A stretch of DNA of 64,000 bases from positions 1 to 64,000 of the forward strand of contig CALYQW010000006.1 of assembly GCA_945290265.1 (NCBI GenBank). The letters run 5' to 3'. The stretch is from an uncultured Erwinia sp. GTDB taxonomy: Bacteria; Pseudomonadota; Gammaproteobacteria; Enterobacterales; Enterobacteriaceae. A program made the position numbers and the translations under genes. Within the stretch, counting starts at the first letter, position 1. Each line of letters begins with the position of its first letter. The notes beneath the pieces are model-generated. The model was not told where the DNA came from. It saw only the letters and a list, made by a program, of their open reading frames with translations, and made no database searches. Below are positions 52,609 through 61,991 of the stretch, in pieces.

Positions 52609-52710
52609 TCTTAATCCTCCCAAAGCTCAGGAGGATAGCACCCGTCTTTCCTTACTAAATATTCTTAATCCTCCTAAAACTCAGGGGACAGCACGACTCT
52701 TTCCTTGCGA
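52607..52710. repeat. Two diverged tandem copies of a 54-bp unit
   Basis: ATTCTTAATCCTCC at 52607 recurs at 52661, each followed by a similar stretch (AAA-CTCAGG-G...AGCAC...CTTTCCTT). Copy 1 covers the ribosome site and first codon of the acyltransferase gene on the other strand; copy 2 ends just before the duplicated segment. Confidence 0.75.
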
Positions 52711-52725
52711 AAGCAGAAACCGTGT

Positions 52726-52952
52726 TCATTAGCGGTATCCGTAGCGAGCAGTGTTGTGAAACCACGGCACGGGTGGCTTCCGATCTCGGTTACCAGGTGA
52801 GCTATATTACGGAAGCGACCATGACCTTTCCAATGCAGCACAAGGGGATCACGCTGAATGAGGATGAGATAAAGCATCGCACCGAGTGCATGTTAATTAA
52901 TCGTTTTGCCGCAATCCGTAGCGTTGAACAGTGTCTGCAGGAGTTAAGCTGA
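52726..52952 (+). pseudogene. 5'-truncated isochorismatase-family gene (duplicate)
   Basis: Encodes the last 75 residues of the hydrolase at 49747, from ISGIRSEQCCETT to the stop, with no difference from it. The Asp and Lys of the catalytic triad are missing. A GTG at 52722 opens the frame but no function is expected. Confidence 0.9.
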
Positions 52953-53753
52953 AATGACCATCCCCGTCTGGTTTGTCACCCTGCCAGGGGTAATGATGCT
53001 GGATATCACCGGCCCGGCGGAAACCTTCAGGCTCGCCGGTGAGGCTTTCGCTTTACGTTATATCGGGGCGGACAGCAGTGTTACCACTTCGGTTGATATG
53101 GTGATTAGTCAGATTGAGCCATTACCTGAAAAGCTGCCGGACGGCAGCTTACTGGTGATCCCGGGAGTCTGCGACTCCGGGGTAGGGTTTGATACGCCTC
53201 AGGCGCTGAGCGTCTGCCACTGGCTGATGCGCATGCAGCCGGCGATCCATGCCGGACGGGTGACGCTGGTGTGTATCTGTTCAGGTACCCTGCTGGCGGC
53301 GCGTGCCGGATTAATGCGCGGTGTGCAATGTACCACCCATCATGACGTGATCGGGCGGCTAAAAGCTGCAGAACCCGACGCCATTATTAAAGAAAACCGT
53401 ATTTTTATTGAAGATCGCGGCATCTGGACCAGTGCCGGGATCAGCACCGGTATTGATTTGACCCTGCATCTGATTAATCGCCTGTGTGGCGCACAGACCG
53501 CGCTGGCCGTTGCCCGCGAGATGGTTATCTGGTTTCGCCGCTCCGGCGACGATCCGCAGCTGTCACCCTGGCTGCGTTTTCGTAATCATCTGCATCCGGC
53601 GCTGCATCGCGCCCAGGATACGCTGACCTTACAGCCGCAGCGCGCCTGGTCACTGGCGGAAATCGCCGCCACGGCTCATGTCAGCCCCCGCCATCTGACG
53701 CGCCTGTTTCGCCAGCATCTGGGGATCAGCGTGCATGATTATCACCAGCAGCT
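52726..53753 (+). repeat. Direct duplication, copy 2 (truncated locus)
   Basis: The second copy of the segment at 50063-51090. Its left edge cuts the isochorismatase gene after its first ~105 codons and its right edge cuts the regulator gene 127 bp short of its stop, 16 bp before a hairpin next to the chemoreceptor gene. Confidence 0.92.
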
Positions 53754-53784
53754 ACAATTAAGGATAACGGGCGTTAGTGGCTAA
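52954..53784 (+). pseudogene. 3'-truncated GlxA/AraC regulator gene (duplicate)
   Basis: The first 266 residues are identical to the regulator at 50291; the frame then runs into different DNA and ends QLRITGVSG. The second helix-turn-helix (FEKAALAAGFSSARQ) is lost. It could still make a protein with the DJ-1-like domain and half of the DNA-binding domain, which might interfere with the full-length regulator. Confidence 0.82.
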
Positions 53785-53789
53785 CGCCC
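53769..53789 (-). terminator. Terminator hairpin after the chemoreceptor gene
   Basis: A perfect 9-bp stem GGGCGTTAG / CTAACGCCC with a 3-nt loop, 20 bp after the leftward MCP stop. No strong U-tract. The truncated regulator frame reads through one arm. Confidence 0.6.
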
Positions 53790-53809
53790 TGCGATATCGC
53801 CATAACGGA

Positions 53810-55756
53810 TTAAGTCAGTTCCTCATTACTGGTAAAAAACAGCAGCGTCTCTTCCAGTGCTTTAGCCTGCTCCTCCAGTGAGGTCGCGGCGGCAGATATC
53901 TGCTGTACCAGGGCAGAATTTTGCTGAGTGGCGCTGTCCATCTGATTAACCGCCACGCTCACCTGGTTAATACCTTTGTTTTGTTCATCCAGCGCCTGCA
54001 CAATTTCATTGATCACCGAATGTACATTCGATACTGCATTGATGATCTCCTTCATCATCGCTCCGGTGTCATTAACCAGTGCAACGCCTTTGTTGACCCG
54101 CACAGTCGACTCGGTAATCAACGTTGAAATTTCTTTTGCCGCACTGGCACTGCGTTGTGCCAGGCTACGAACTTCCCCCGCTACTACAGCAAAGCCCCGT
54201 CCCTGCTCTCCTGCCCGCGCTGCCTCTACCGCGGCATTAAGGGCGAGGATATTAGTCTGGAAGGCAATACCATCGATGATGCTGTTGATGTCACCTATTT
54301 TTTGCGAGCTTTCATCGATTTTCGAAATCACGTCCACGACTTGATCCACCAGATCTTCGCCCTGCCCGGCAATTTCTGCGGCTTTTTCTGTCAGAATGGT
54401 CGCTTTGTGAGCGCTTTCGGCGTTATTTTTTACCGTTATTGAAATTTGTTCCATGCTGGCAGCGGTTTCAACAATGGCTGCTGCCTGCTCCTCGGTACGC
54501 GAGGCGAGATCAAGGTTACCTGTGGCAATTTCGCTACTGCCTGAACGCACAAAATTACTGGCATCATTAATGCTGCCAACTATGCGCTGTAACTGCATTT
54601 GCATAGCATGCAGAGCGTAGAAGATACTGTATTTGTCATTTTCACGAACCGGAATGGTATTGCTGAGATTGCCACGAGCTACTGCCAGAGCGATTTCTGA
54701 TGCCTCAGAAGGCTCACCACCGACCGGACGGTCGACTTTACGCGTGAACACCATAGCCACCACTACACTGACAATCACAATGCTCAGCACCATCAATAGC
54801 AGGCCATTCACCAGTTCGTGCCAGGCCTCGGCCATCACAACGCTGACTGGCGTGATGATAGCCAGTTTCCACGGCGTGTCGCTATTGCCTACGGCAATGC
54901 TTTGCCAGGTGATAAATGCCGGTTCCTTGAGTTCAGGATCGTCATAGCGAGCTACTTCAAGCCCACCGGACGTGCCCTGATAAGGTTTACCTATGGATGC
55001 TTTGTCGGGGCTGGCGATAATACTATTGTGCGCTGACAAAAGGATGGCATAGCCGCTGCCGGCCCACGGTTTAATGGCTCCAATGGTATTTTGCAACGTC
55101 GTCAGCGAAAAATCGGACGAGACGGAACCCAGAAATTTGCCGTTATGCATAATGGGCGCAGCGATGGAGGTCAGCATCACGTCCACGCCTTTATAGGGAT
55201 AGATATAAGGTTCGATGATCACATCTTTGTGGCGCTGGCGGGGCAAAAGATAGTAGTCACCACTGCCTGGTGTTTCGAAGTCCACCAGATTATGCAGTTC
55301 AGGTACCCCGTTGCTGTCCCGGTCAACGTAGCGCGCGAAGCGTCCGGCGGGGTTCTGATCCGGCTGCCCGGCAAAATCCGCATCTCTGCCATCAAAGGCA
55401 TTGGCTTCAAAAGCCAGTGACATTGACAGGAAATCATTATTTACCCGCAAATAGTCGGTCAGAAGCTGGTTCAGACCGTTACGATCGGTCAGGCCGGATT
55501 CGCGCAGCGATCGTGCACTGTTTCCCAGATCGCGCGCCGCAACCAGCGCGGAATCGAACTGCTGTCTGACACGCAGTGACTCGGTTAAAGCAATCTGCTG
55601 CAGGTGCTTTTTCGCTACGACTTCCTGCTGAGCCATTGAATGCCAGCTCAAAAGCCCTATTGTCACCATAAATCCGACAGTGATGGTGACAAAAATAGAT
55701 ATCAACATCAGTGTTTTGGCTTTTACTTTTTTTCTTTGTGAATTCTTTACTCTCAT
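53810..55756 (-). CDS. Methyl-accepting chemotaxis protein with dCache-type sensor
   Basis: A 648-aa chemoreceptor. TM1 is near residues 15-40, a long periplasmic double-Cache-like domain follows (segments [34 protein letters not shown]), TM2 is near 315-340, then a HAMP-like linker and the signalling domain with the conserved tip [34 protein letters not shown] split at AARAG. The C-terminus lacks a CheR-binding NWETF-like pentapeptide. The ATG at 55756 was preferred to a TTG 12 bp upstream. Ligand unknown; dCache receptors often sense amino or organic acids. Confidence 0.9.
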   Translation of the reverse strand: MRVKNSQRKKVKAKTLMLISIFVTITVGFMVTIGLLSWHSMAQQEVVAKKHLQQIALTESLRVRQQFDSALVAARDLGNSARSLRESGLTDRNGLNQLLTDYLRVNNDFLSMSLAFEANAFDGRDADFAGQPDQNPAGRFARYVDRDSNGVPELHNLVDFETPGSGDYYLLPRQRHKDVIIEPYIYPYKGVDVMLTSIAAPIMHNGKFLGSVSSDFSLTTLQNTIGAIKPWAGSGYAILLSAHNSIIASPDKASIGKPYQGTSGGLEVARYDDPELKEPAFITWQSIAVGNSDTPWKLAIITPVSVVMAEAWHELVNGLLLMVLSIVIVSVVVAMVFTRKVDRPVGGEPSEASEIALAVARGNLSNTIPVRENDKYSIFYALHAMQMQLQRIVGSINDASNFVRSGSSEIATGNLDLASRTEEQAAAIVETAASMEQISITVKNNAESAHKATILTEKAAEIAGQGEDLVDQVVDVISKIDESSQKIGDINSIIDGIAFQTNILALNAAVEAARAGEQGRGFAVVAGEVRSLAQRSASAAKEISTLITESTVRVNKGVALVNDTGAMMKEIINAVSNVHSVINEIVQALDEQNKGINQVSVAVNQMDSATQQNSALVQQISAAATSLEEQAKALEETLLFFTSNEELT

Positions 55757-56058
55757 TACCTTATCCAAATAAACCCAGTGTACATGCAGTATAGAATCGG
55801 TAGAATGAAGAAATTCCTGCGCGAAATTTGAGATGATGGGCAGTTATGGCCGTTATTATCAGGTTTGCCGGTGAGAGGGAGTTTGGATGGTTAATTAATT
55901 AAAAAAATCATTTTTTTATTGTCGTTAATGTTGCCAGATGATTAGCAAACCGGAAATTGAGGGGCAGCTACTTTTTATTTTTTCCCACTGTACCAAACCG
56001 GCTATATCCTTTTCTCCTTCCGCCTCTTTTAAATGCTTTTGCTACCCGGCAAACTAAC
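55757..56058. other. Intergenic region upstream of the chemoreceptor
   Basis: About 300 AT-rich bases between the chemoreceptor start and the rhuM fragment. No convincing gene; the chemoreceptor promoter should lie in 55760-55900, but I did not fix a motif. Confidence 0.5.
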
Positions 56059-56190
56059 TATATATACCCGCCGTTCGCTGGAACGGATATCACGGATGCG
56101 TTCCAGCATCTCATCAAAGTAGTCAGGTGCTGCGGATGAACCCGCCGGCGGGTGTTTTAGCCGCTCATCATCCATCACAAAACCTTTGAT
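56059..56190 (-). pseudogene. rhuM fragment beside selC
   Basis: Translated leftward, about 44 codons read IKGFVMDDERLKHP, then an insertion-like Pro/Ala/Ser stretch, then DYFDEMLERIRDIRSSERRVY. This matches the conserved core of the RhuM family (virulence RhuM, found beside selC in Salmonella SPI-3). Stops and unrelated sequence surround it, so only a remnant is left of a gene usually over 300 codons long. Confidence 0.7.
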
Positions 56191-56282
56191 CGATAGCCCT
56201 GAAGCGTCGGGGTCATCTGACGTTGTATTGCGTGAATATCAGCGCGCTGTTTGCGCTTACTGGCAATATAAATCCTGCCCGC

Positions 56283-56377
56283 TGGCGGAAGATCACAGGC
56301 GTCGAACCTGGCCGGGACCGCTGGCGGCCGAAACCGGATTTGAAGTCCGGCCGCCTCACCTGAGACGACGATCTTCC
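56283..56377 (-). tRNA. selC: tRNA-Sec (UCA)
   Basis: A 95-nt tRNA with encoded CCA (56283-56285). The 8-bp acceptor stem GGAAGATC/GATCTTCC is typical of bacterial selenocysteine tRNA, the anticodon TCA lies at 56341-56343 (GGACTTCAAATCC arm), and the long variable arm and the T-arm GTTCGAC are present. It is close to E. coli selC throughout. selC is a known integration site for islands in enterobacteria. Confidence 0.95.
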
Positions 56378-56473
56378 TTTATCGCAGGGAAAGCGTGGGC
56401 GAGTATAGCACCGGCGGATTGCAGCGGGAAACTGTCCCGGTGCTAAACCGCAGGGTTGAGATTCTGTGCTAAA

Positions 56474-56485
56474 GTTACATGTAAC
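56474..56485. promoter_or_regulatory. 12-bp perfect palindrome
   Basis: GTTACATGTAAC lies 36 bp upstream of a possible small ORF that precedes the SemiSWEET gene. The size and symmetry fit a repressor operator, but no regulator is identified. Confidence 0.4.
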
Positions 56486-56520
56486 ATTGTCATTATCTGT
56501 TTCAGATTAAGGATAAAAAA

Positions 56521-56649
56521 TTGCGCAAAAAACATCTCAATCTGCTGCGTGCCATCAGTGCCTTTTCCCCGCGACAAAAGCCCCTTTTTTCCTCTGCTAC
56601 TTTGCCTTACGCGTCGGCTAATCCGTTGAGCGCGGGAGGTGGCAAATGA
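56521..56649 (+). CDS. Possible 42-aa leader ORF coupled to the SemiSWEET gene
   Basis: Starts at TTG 56521 with AAGGAT 6 nt upstream and ends in TGA that overlaps the ATG of the next gene (ATGA). The peptide begins MRKKHLNLLRAISAF and is rich in Ser, Ala and Pro. Too short to judge by homology. The ribosome site and stop-start overlap suggest translational coupling. Confidence 0.4.
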   Translation: MRKKHLNLLRAISAFSPRQKPLFSSATLPYASANPLSAGGGK

Positions 56650-57095
56650 AAAATCTGTTAATTGTGGTCGCTACCCTGGTGCTGGCACTGCTGGCGGTTA
56701 TCTTTCTGTCGCCGTGGCCGGTGTGGCTGGGTACCCTGGCGGCCTGGGTCACCACCGGATCTTTCTGCCTGCAGGTGCTGCATATTCTGAAAAATAAAGA
56801 TACCAGCGCCCTGTCGCTGGGGATGTGGGCGGCGCTGTTCTTTGGCGTCTCCTGCTGGACCTGGTATGGCTACCGGATGCACGATATTCCGGTGATGGGT
56901 GCCAACGGCATTACGGCGCTGCTGGCACTGACGGTAATCACCCTGAAACTGTGGCATGAACGCCCGCGTGCTAATCCTAATCGTCGCCGTTTAGTGCGCA
57001 TGCCAGGGGTGATTATGAAGCCGCGTATCAACCGCCTGCATCCGCTGACTACCTCCGGTCGTCGTCGCGCGGAGGAGCGCAAGGCCGGCAGCTAA
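56646..57095 (+). CDS. SemiSWEET-type (PQ-loop/MtN3) sugar transporter
   Basis: A 149-aa membrane protein. An extra N-terminal helix (about 4-22) precedes a three-helix SemiSWEET unit (about 28-105) with GTLAAWVTTGSFCLQVLHI, then DTSALSLGMWAALFFGVSCWTWYGY. SemiSWEETs dimerise to form a sugar uniporter. The basic C-terminal tail of about 45 residues (RRRLVRMPG...RRRAEERKAGS) is unusual. The ATG overlaps the end of the possible leader ORF, and GGGAGG lies upstream. Confidence 0.82.
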   Translation: MKNLLIVVATLVLALLAVIFLSPWPVWLGTLAAWVTTGSFCLQVLHILKNKDTSALSLGMWAALFFGVSCWTWYGYRMHDIPVMGANGITALLALTVITLKLWHERPRANPNRRRLVRMPGVIMKPRINRLHPLTTSGRRRAEERKAGS

Positions 57096-57113
57096 CCCGC
57101 AGCGGGTTTTTCT
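57094..57113 (+). terminator. Terminator after the SemiSWEET gene
   Basis: A short GC stem AACCC/GGGTT around GCAGC followed by TTTCTG directly overlapping the stop codon. Small, but correctly placed before glyQ. Confidence 0.65.
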
Positions 57114-57230
57114 GTTAAAAAAGTTGGCTGGAACCGCCTGTTCTGATGATTACCTTTTTGGTGATCCTTATGGTCAGGGGTATACTGCCAGCCACTTTTT
57201 ATAACTACTCGTATCGCGTGCGAAATCAAC

Positions 57231-58142
57231 ATGCAAAAGTTTGATACCAAGACCTTTCAGGGACTGATCCTGACCTTACAGGATTACTGGGCCAGCCAGG
57301 GTTGCACGATTATTCAGCCACTGGATATGGAAGTCGGTGCCGGCACCTCTCACCCGATGACCTGTCTGCGGGCGCTCGGTCCGGAGCCGATTGCCGCCGC
57401 CTATGTGCAGCCGTCACGCCGCCCGACCGACGGCCGCTATGGCGAAAACCCCAACCGTCTGCAGCACTACTATCAGTTCCAGGTGATCATCAAGCCATCG
57501 CCGGACAATATTCAGGAGCTGTACCTCGGCTCGCTGAAGCAGCTGGGGCTGGACCCAACGGTACACGATATCCGCTTTGTGGAAGACAACTGGGAAAACC
57601 CAACCCTGGGAGCCTGGGGTCTGGGCTGGGAAGTGTGGCTGAACGGTATGGAAGTGACGCAGTTTACCTACTTCCAGCAGGTTGGCGGCCTGGAGTGTAA
57701 GCCGGTAACCGGTGAGATCACCTATGGTCTGGAGCGTCTGGCGATGTATATTCAGGGCGTGGACAGCGTCTACGATCTGGTGTGGAGCGATGGCCCGCTG
57801 GGTAAAACCACCTACGGCGATGTGTTCCATCAGAATGAGGTAGAGCAGTCTACCTATAACTTTGAATACGCTGATGTTGATTTCCTGTTCACCTGCTTTG
57901 ATCAATACGAGAAAGAAGCTCAGAAGCTGCTGGCGCTGGAAAAACCGCTGCCGCTGCCTGCCTATGAACGCATTCTGAAAGCGGCGCACAGCTTTAACCT
58001 GCTGGATGCGCGCAAGGCGATCTCGGTGACTGAGCGTCAGCGCTATATTCTGCGTATCCGTACCCTGACCAAAGCGGTTGCGGAAGCCTACTATGCCTCG
58101 CGTGAGGCGCTGGGCTTCCCGATGTGTAATAACCAGAAATAA
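57231..58142 (+). CDS. glyQ: Glycyl-tRNA synthetase alpha subunit
   Basis: A 303-aa class II synthetase catalytic subunit. It begins [20 protein letters not shown] and has the family segments [29 protein letters not shown] and [20 protein letters not shown]. It forms an alpha2beta2 enzyme with GlyS and charges tRNA-Gly. glyS follows after 9 bp. Confidence 0.97.
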   Translation: MQKFDTKTFQGLILTLQDYWASQGCTIIQPLDMEVGAGTSHPMTCLRALGPEPIAAAYVQPSRRPTDGRYGENPNRLQHYYQFQVIIKPSPDNIQELYLGSLKQLGLDPTVHDIRFVEDNWENPTLGAWGLGWEVWLNGMEVTQFTYFQQVGGLECKPVTGEITYGLERLAMYIQGVDSVYDLVWSDGPLGKTTYGDVFHQNEVEQSTYNFEYADVDFLFTCFDQYEKEAQKLLALEKPLPLPAYERILKAAHSFNLLDARKAISVTERQRYILRIRTLTKAVAEAYYASREALGFPMCNNQK

Positions 58143-58151
58143 GAGGCAGCC

Positions 58152-60221
58152 ATGACAGAACAAACTTTGCTGGTGGAAATCGGCACCGAAGAGCTGCCTC
58201 CAAAAGCGCTGCGCAGCCTGGCAGAAGCCTTTGCTGCCAACGTCACGGCAGAGCTGGATAACGCCGGCCTGGCACACGGCGAGGTGAGCTGGTTTGCCAC
58301 TCCACGCCGCCTGGCGTTGAAAGTCGCCAGCCTGAGTGCGGCACAGCCCGATCGTGAAGTGGAAAAACGTGGCCCGGCCATTGCGGCGGCGTTTGATGCT
58401 AACGGCGTTGCTACTAAGGCGGCGGAAGGTTGGGCGCGTGGTTGTGGCATTACCGTTGACCAGGCTGAACGCCTGAGCACCGATAAAGGTGAATGGCTGC
58501 TGTACCGGGCGCAGGTGAAGGGCGAAAGCGCCACCGCGCTGCTGCCGGGCATGATCGCCGGCGCGTTAAGCCGTCTGCCCATTCCAAAACTGATGCGCTG
58601 GGGCGCGTCCGAGGTGCAGTTTGTGCGTCCGGTGCATACCGTGACCCTGCTGCTGGGCGATGCGCTGATCCCGGCGACCATCCTTGGCATTGACAGCGCG
58701 CGCACCCTGCGCGGTCACCGCTTTATGGGTGAAGCTGAAATTACCATCGACCACGCCGATCAGTATCCGCAAATCCTGCTGGAGCGCGGTAAAGTGCAGG
58801 CCGATTACAACGCACGTAAAGCGGCTATTCGCACCGGTGCCGAAGCGGCGGCGCAGAAGATTGGTGGCGTTGCCGATCTCAGCGACAGCCTGCTGGAAGA
58901 AGTGACCTCGCTGGTGGAATGGCCGGTAGTGCTGACGGCGAAGTTTGAAGAAAAGTTCCTCGCGGTGCCCGCTGAAGCGCTGGTGTACACCATGAAAGGG
59001 GATCAGAAGTATTTCCCGGTGTACGACAACGCGGGCAAACTGCTGCCAAACTTTATCTTTGTCACCAATATTGAATCCTCGGATCCGCAGCAGATTATCG
59101 CCGGTAACGAAAAAGTGGTGCGTCCGCGTCTGGCCGATGCCGAGTTCTTCTTTCATACCGACCGTAAGCACCGCCTGGAAGATAACCTGCCGCGTCTGGA
59201 AACCGTACTGTTCCAGAAAGAGCTGGGTACTCTGCGCGACAAAACTAACCGTATTGAAGAACTGGCAGGCTGGATTGCCAAACAGATCGGGGCGGATGTC
59301 AATCATGCTACCCGCGCCGGTCTGCTCTCCAAATGCGACCTGATGAGCAATATGGTGTTTGAATTCACCGACACTCAGGGCGTAATGGGAATGCACTACG
59401 CGCGTCTGGACGGCGAAGCAGAAGACGTGGCGGTGGCGCTGAACGAGCAGTATCAGCCGCGCTTTGCCGGTGACGATTTGCCGTCTAACCCGGTAGCCTG
59501 CGCGCTGGCAATTGCCGATAAGATGGATACCCTGGCGGGCATCTTTGGTATCGGTCAGCATCCAAAAGGCGATAAAGATCCGTTTGCGCTGCGCCGTGCG
59601 GCGCTGGGCGTGCTGCGTATTATCGTCGAGAAAAACCTGCCGCTGGACCTGCAAACCCTGACCGAAGAAGCGGTGCATTTGTACGGTGCCAAACTCAGCA
59701 ACGCGAAGGTGGTGGATGAGGTGGTGGACTTTATGCTCGGCCGCTTCCGCAGCTGGTATCAGGAAGAAGGTCACAGCGTGGATACCCTGCAGGCGGTGCT
59801 GGCGCGTCGTCCAACCCGTCCGGCAGACTTTAACGCCCGTATGCTGGCGGTATCGCACTTCCGTACTCTGGATGAAGCGGCGGCGCTGGCAGCGGCCAAT
59901 AAGCGCGTCTCCAACATTCTGGCGAAAGTGACCGAGCCGCTGAATGACAGCGTGCAGGCCTCGCTGCTGAAAGAAAATGCGGAGATCAAACTGGCCACCT
60001 ACGTGAGCGCGCTAAGCAGCAAGCTGGCACCGTACTTTGCCGAAGGCCGTTACCAGGAAGCACTGATCGAGCTGGCGCAGCTGCGTGAAAGCGTGGATGC
60101 CTTCTTTGATTCAGTGATGGTGAATGCCGACGATGCGCAGGTGCGTATTAACCGTCTGACGCTGCTGGCTAACCTGCGTGAGCTGTTCCTGCAGGTGGCG
60201 GATATCTCGCTGCTGCAGTAA
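58152..60221 (+). CDS. glyS: Glycyl-tRNA synthetase beta subunit
   Basis: A 689-aa subunit needed for tRNA binding. It begins [23 protein letters not shown] and includes the HD-like segment near [22 protein letters not shown] and a C-terminal anticodon-binding domain (DALR-like, [17 protein letters not shown]). Same length as E. coli GlyS. It ends at a strong terminator. Confidence 0.97.
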   Translation: MTEQTLLVEIGTEELPPKALRSLAEAFAANVTAELDNAGLAHGEVSWFATPRRLALKVASLSAAQPDREVEKRGPAIAAAFDANGVATKAAEGWARGCGITVDQAERLSTDKGEWLLYRAQVKGESATALLPGMIAGALSRLPIPKLMRWGASEVQFVRPVHTVTLLLGDALIPATILGIDSARTLRGHRFMGEAEITIDHADQYPQILLERGKVQADYNARKAAIRTGAEAAAQKIGGVADLSDSLLEEVTSLVEWPVVLTAKFEEKFLAVPAEALVYTMKGDQKYFPVYDNAGKLLPNFIFVTNIESSDPQQIIAGNEKVVRPRLADAEFFFHTDRKHRLEDNLPRLETVLFQKELGTLRDKTNRIEELAGWIAKQIGADVNHATRAGLLSKCDLMSNMVFEFTDTQGVMGMHYARLDGEAEDVAVALNEQYQPRFAGDDLPSNPVACALAIADKMDTLAGIFGIGQHPKGDKDPFALRRAALGVLRIIVEKNLPLDLQTLTEEAVHLYGAKLSNAKVVDEVVDFMLGRFRSWYQEEGHSVDTLQAVLARRPTRPADFNARMLAVSHFRTLDEAAALAAANKRVSNILAKVTEPLNDSVQASLLKENAEIKLATYVSALSSKLAPYFAEGRYQEALIELAQLRESVDAFFDSVMVNADDAQVRINRLTLLANLRELFLQVADISLLQ

Positions 60222-60240
60222 TCCGCCCGTCAGGGTTCAA

Positions 60241-60278
60241 CCCCGCATGCTGCCCGCCAGCCTGCGGGGTTTTCTTTT
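60241..60278 (+). terminator. glyQS terminator
   Basis: CCCCGCA (60241-60247) pairs with TGCGGGG (60263-60269), followed by TTTTCTTTTT. Located 20 bp after glyS. Confidence 0.88.
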
Positions 60279-60324
60279 TGCTGGTGCAAAATTTAAGGTA
60301 TAGTCCTTTTTTTCTGGAGGAACC

Positions 60325-61197
60325 ATGCAGTCGAACTTATCCACCCGTCTGAACAAATACATCAGTGAAAGCGGGATCTGCTCGCGCCGCGACGCCGATC
60401 GCTATATTGAACAGGGCAATGTATTTATTAACGGCAAACGCGCCAGCGTTGGCTGTCAGGTATTTGCCGGTGACGTGGTGAAAGTTAACGGCCAGCTGAT
60501 CGAGCCACGCAATGAAGAGGATCTGGTACTGATTGCGCTGAATAAGCCGGTGGGGATTATTACCACTATGGAAGAGGGCGAGCGTGACAATATCAGTGAT
60601 TTTGTTAACCACAGTAAACGCGTGTTTCCCATCGGGCGGCTGGATAAAGACTCGCAGGGGCTGATCTTCCTCACCAATCATGGCGATCTGGTGAATAAAA
60701 TTCTGCGCGCCGGTAATAACCACGAAAAAGAGTACGTGGTGACGGTAGATAAGCCAATTACCGATGAGTTTATTCGCGGTATGGGGGCCGGTGTACCGAT
60801 GCTGGGTACGGTCACCAAAAAATGCAAAGTGAAGCAGGAAGCGCCGTTTGTCTTCCGTATTACCCTGGTGCAGGGGCTGAACCGCCAGATCCGCCGTATG
60901 TGTAAGCACTTTGGTTATGAAGTGACGCGTCTTGAACGCACGCGGATTATGAACGTGAACCTGAAAGGGATACCGTTGGGCGAATGGCGCGATCTGACCG
61001 ATGACGAACTGATCGACCTGTTTAAGCTGCTGGAAAATTCCTCGTCGGAAGACAATAAAGCCGCGAAAAAACCGCAGGCAAAACCGGCAGCGAAAAAGCC
61101 TGCCAGCGCAGGGGCGAAACATGGCGATAAACCGGCAGCGAATGCCGGTGCGCGTAAGCGCTTTACTCAGCCCGGGCGTAAAAAGAAAGGGCGCTGA
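60325..61197 (+). CDS. rluF: 23S rRNA pseudouridine2604 synthase RluF
   Basis: A 290-aa RsuA-family pseudouridine synthase, same length as E. coli RluF. The S4 domain is at residues 8-70 ([21 protein letters not shown]), and the catalytic Asp lies in the motif [10 protein letters not shown]. The C-terminal tail is long, Lys/Ala/Pro-rich and low-complexity. GGAGG precedes the ATG. It also modifies tRNA-Tyr in E. coli. Confidence 0.94.
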   Translation: MQSNLSTRLNKYISESGICSRRDADRYIEQGNVFINGKRASVGCQVFAGDVVKVNGQLIEPRNEEDLVLIALNKPVGIITTMEEGERDNISDFVNHSKRVFPIGRLDKDSQGLIFLTNHGDLVNKILRAGNNHEKEYVVTVDKPITDEFIRGMGAGVPMLGTVTKKCKVKQEAPFVFRITLVQGLNRQIRRMCKHFGYEVTRLERTRIMNVNLKGIPLGEWRDLTDDELIDLFKLLENSSSEDNKAAKKPQAKPAAKKPASAGAKHGDKPAANAGARKRFTQPGRKKKGR

Positions 61198-61218
61198 GTT
61201 TTTATAAAGTTAAAGATT

Positions 61219-61256
61219 ACCGGACTGCCGATTACTGTCGTCCGGTGTCGTTTATT
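61219..61256 (+). terminator. Weak terminator-like hairpin after rluF
   Basis: ACCGGAC (61219-61225) pairs with GTCCGGT (61240-61246), loop 14 nt, followed by GTCGTTTATTT. Confidence 0.45.
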
Positions 61257-61291
61257 TGGGGGGCTATTGCTTACGGCATTGCCGTAATTTT

Positions 61292-61600
61292 TTAATTTGA
61301 TTTGGATAAGGCTGCTATGCTGCGCACTGTCATCAAAAAATCATACGCTGTGGTTTCCCAGAGTTCGGGAGAAAAATCAGAACCATAACGACGATTAAAT
61401 TTTTCATTTAACCTGTTTTTATCGGCTATAACAAAGTCATCGATCTCCATTATCAGTTCTTCCAGTACCCATCTGTGCGCCGTTTTTGTGAATAACCTGG
61501 TTATATCTTCAATGGTATCATTACCATCATTAATCAGATCGGCATCCTGATTGAAGTAGCCCTGGATCAATTGGTCAAGTTGACTGTAGTTTTCCATCAT
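61292..61600 (-). CDS. CdiI-type contact-dependent inhibition immunity protein (orphan)
   Basis: A 102-aa acidic cytoplasmic protein. The pattern YSQLDQLIQGYFNQDADL, then DTIEDI, matches the CdiI_2-type immunity family (YPxLxxLxxxYFNQDxxx). No cdiA or CT toxin gene is adjacent, so it may be an orphan immunity gene kept for protection. AT-rich. Either of two adjacent ATGs could be the start. Confidence 0.68.
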   Translation of the reverse strand: MMENYSQLDQLIQGYFNQDADLINDGNDTIEDITRLFTKTAHRWVLEELIMEIDDFVIADKNRLNEKFNRRYGSDFSPELWETTAYDFLMTVRSIAALSKSN

Positions 61601-61680
61601 TCACCTATGGTGTTGGAAAGGCAGTTAGGGATGTAATATGGCTTGTCTTCGTATTTCACTCTGACCTGATGGGTCAGGCT

Positions 61681-61989
61681 TTAAATATGGCAAAAATTTA
61701 GCCTGATATAAAATCGCCACAAGCTATAGAGTAATAACGCTATTATTAAAAGAGTGAATTTAGCGTCCCGAAATTTGGTTTTTTTTAAATAAAAAAATAC
61801 AGGAATCAACAGTATTAAAGTAAGAGTAACAGTAAAATCCCTTATATCATCAACTACAAAGACTTTGTAAGCCATACAGGCATTTTTTATCTCATTACCA
61901 TCAATGAAAGACTCTTCTTTAAATGAAGATAAAATATAAATAACAGGAAATAAAATAATACAGTAAAATAAGATGATAATTTTTTTCAT
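61681..61989 (-). CDS. Small membrane protein, probable immunity partner of the lysozyme-like toxin
   Basis: A 102-aa protein with a membrane segment or signal anchor at residues 3-20, a short outer part containing a Cys, and two more hydrophobic segments (about 52-68, 77-92). It starts 2 bp after the stop of the upstream lysozyme-like gene, a tight toxin-then-immunity arrangement. A membrane protein with an exported loop fits immunity against a cell-wall-attacking toxin. The role is inferred from position and topology. Confidence 0.6.
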   Translation of the reverse strand: MKKIIILFYCIILFPVIYILSSFKEESFIDGNEIKNACMAYKVFVVDDIRDFTVTLTLILLIPVFFYLKKTKFRDAKFTLLIIALLLYSLWRFYIRLNFCHI

Positions 61990-61991
61990 TG

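Noticed and set aside
55957-56446. Small plus-strand frames around selC
   Set aside because: They run through the antisense of the rhuM fragment and of the tRNA and have no ribosome sites.
58566-59858. A 430-codon minus-strand frame inside glyS
   Set aside because: Antisense shadow of a conserved synthetase gene; His/Gln-rich as such shadows are in this codon usage.
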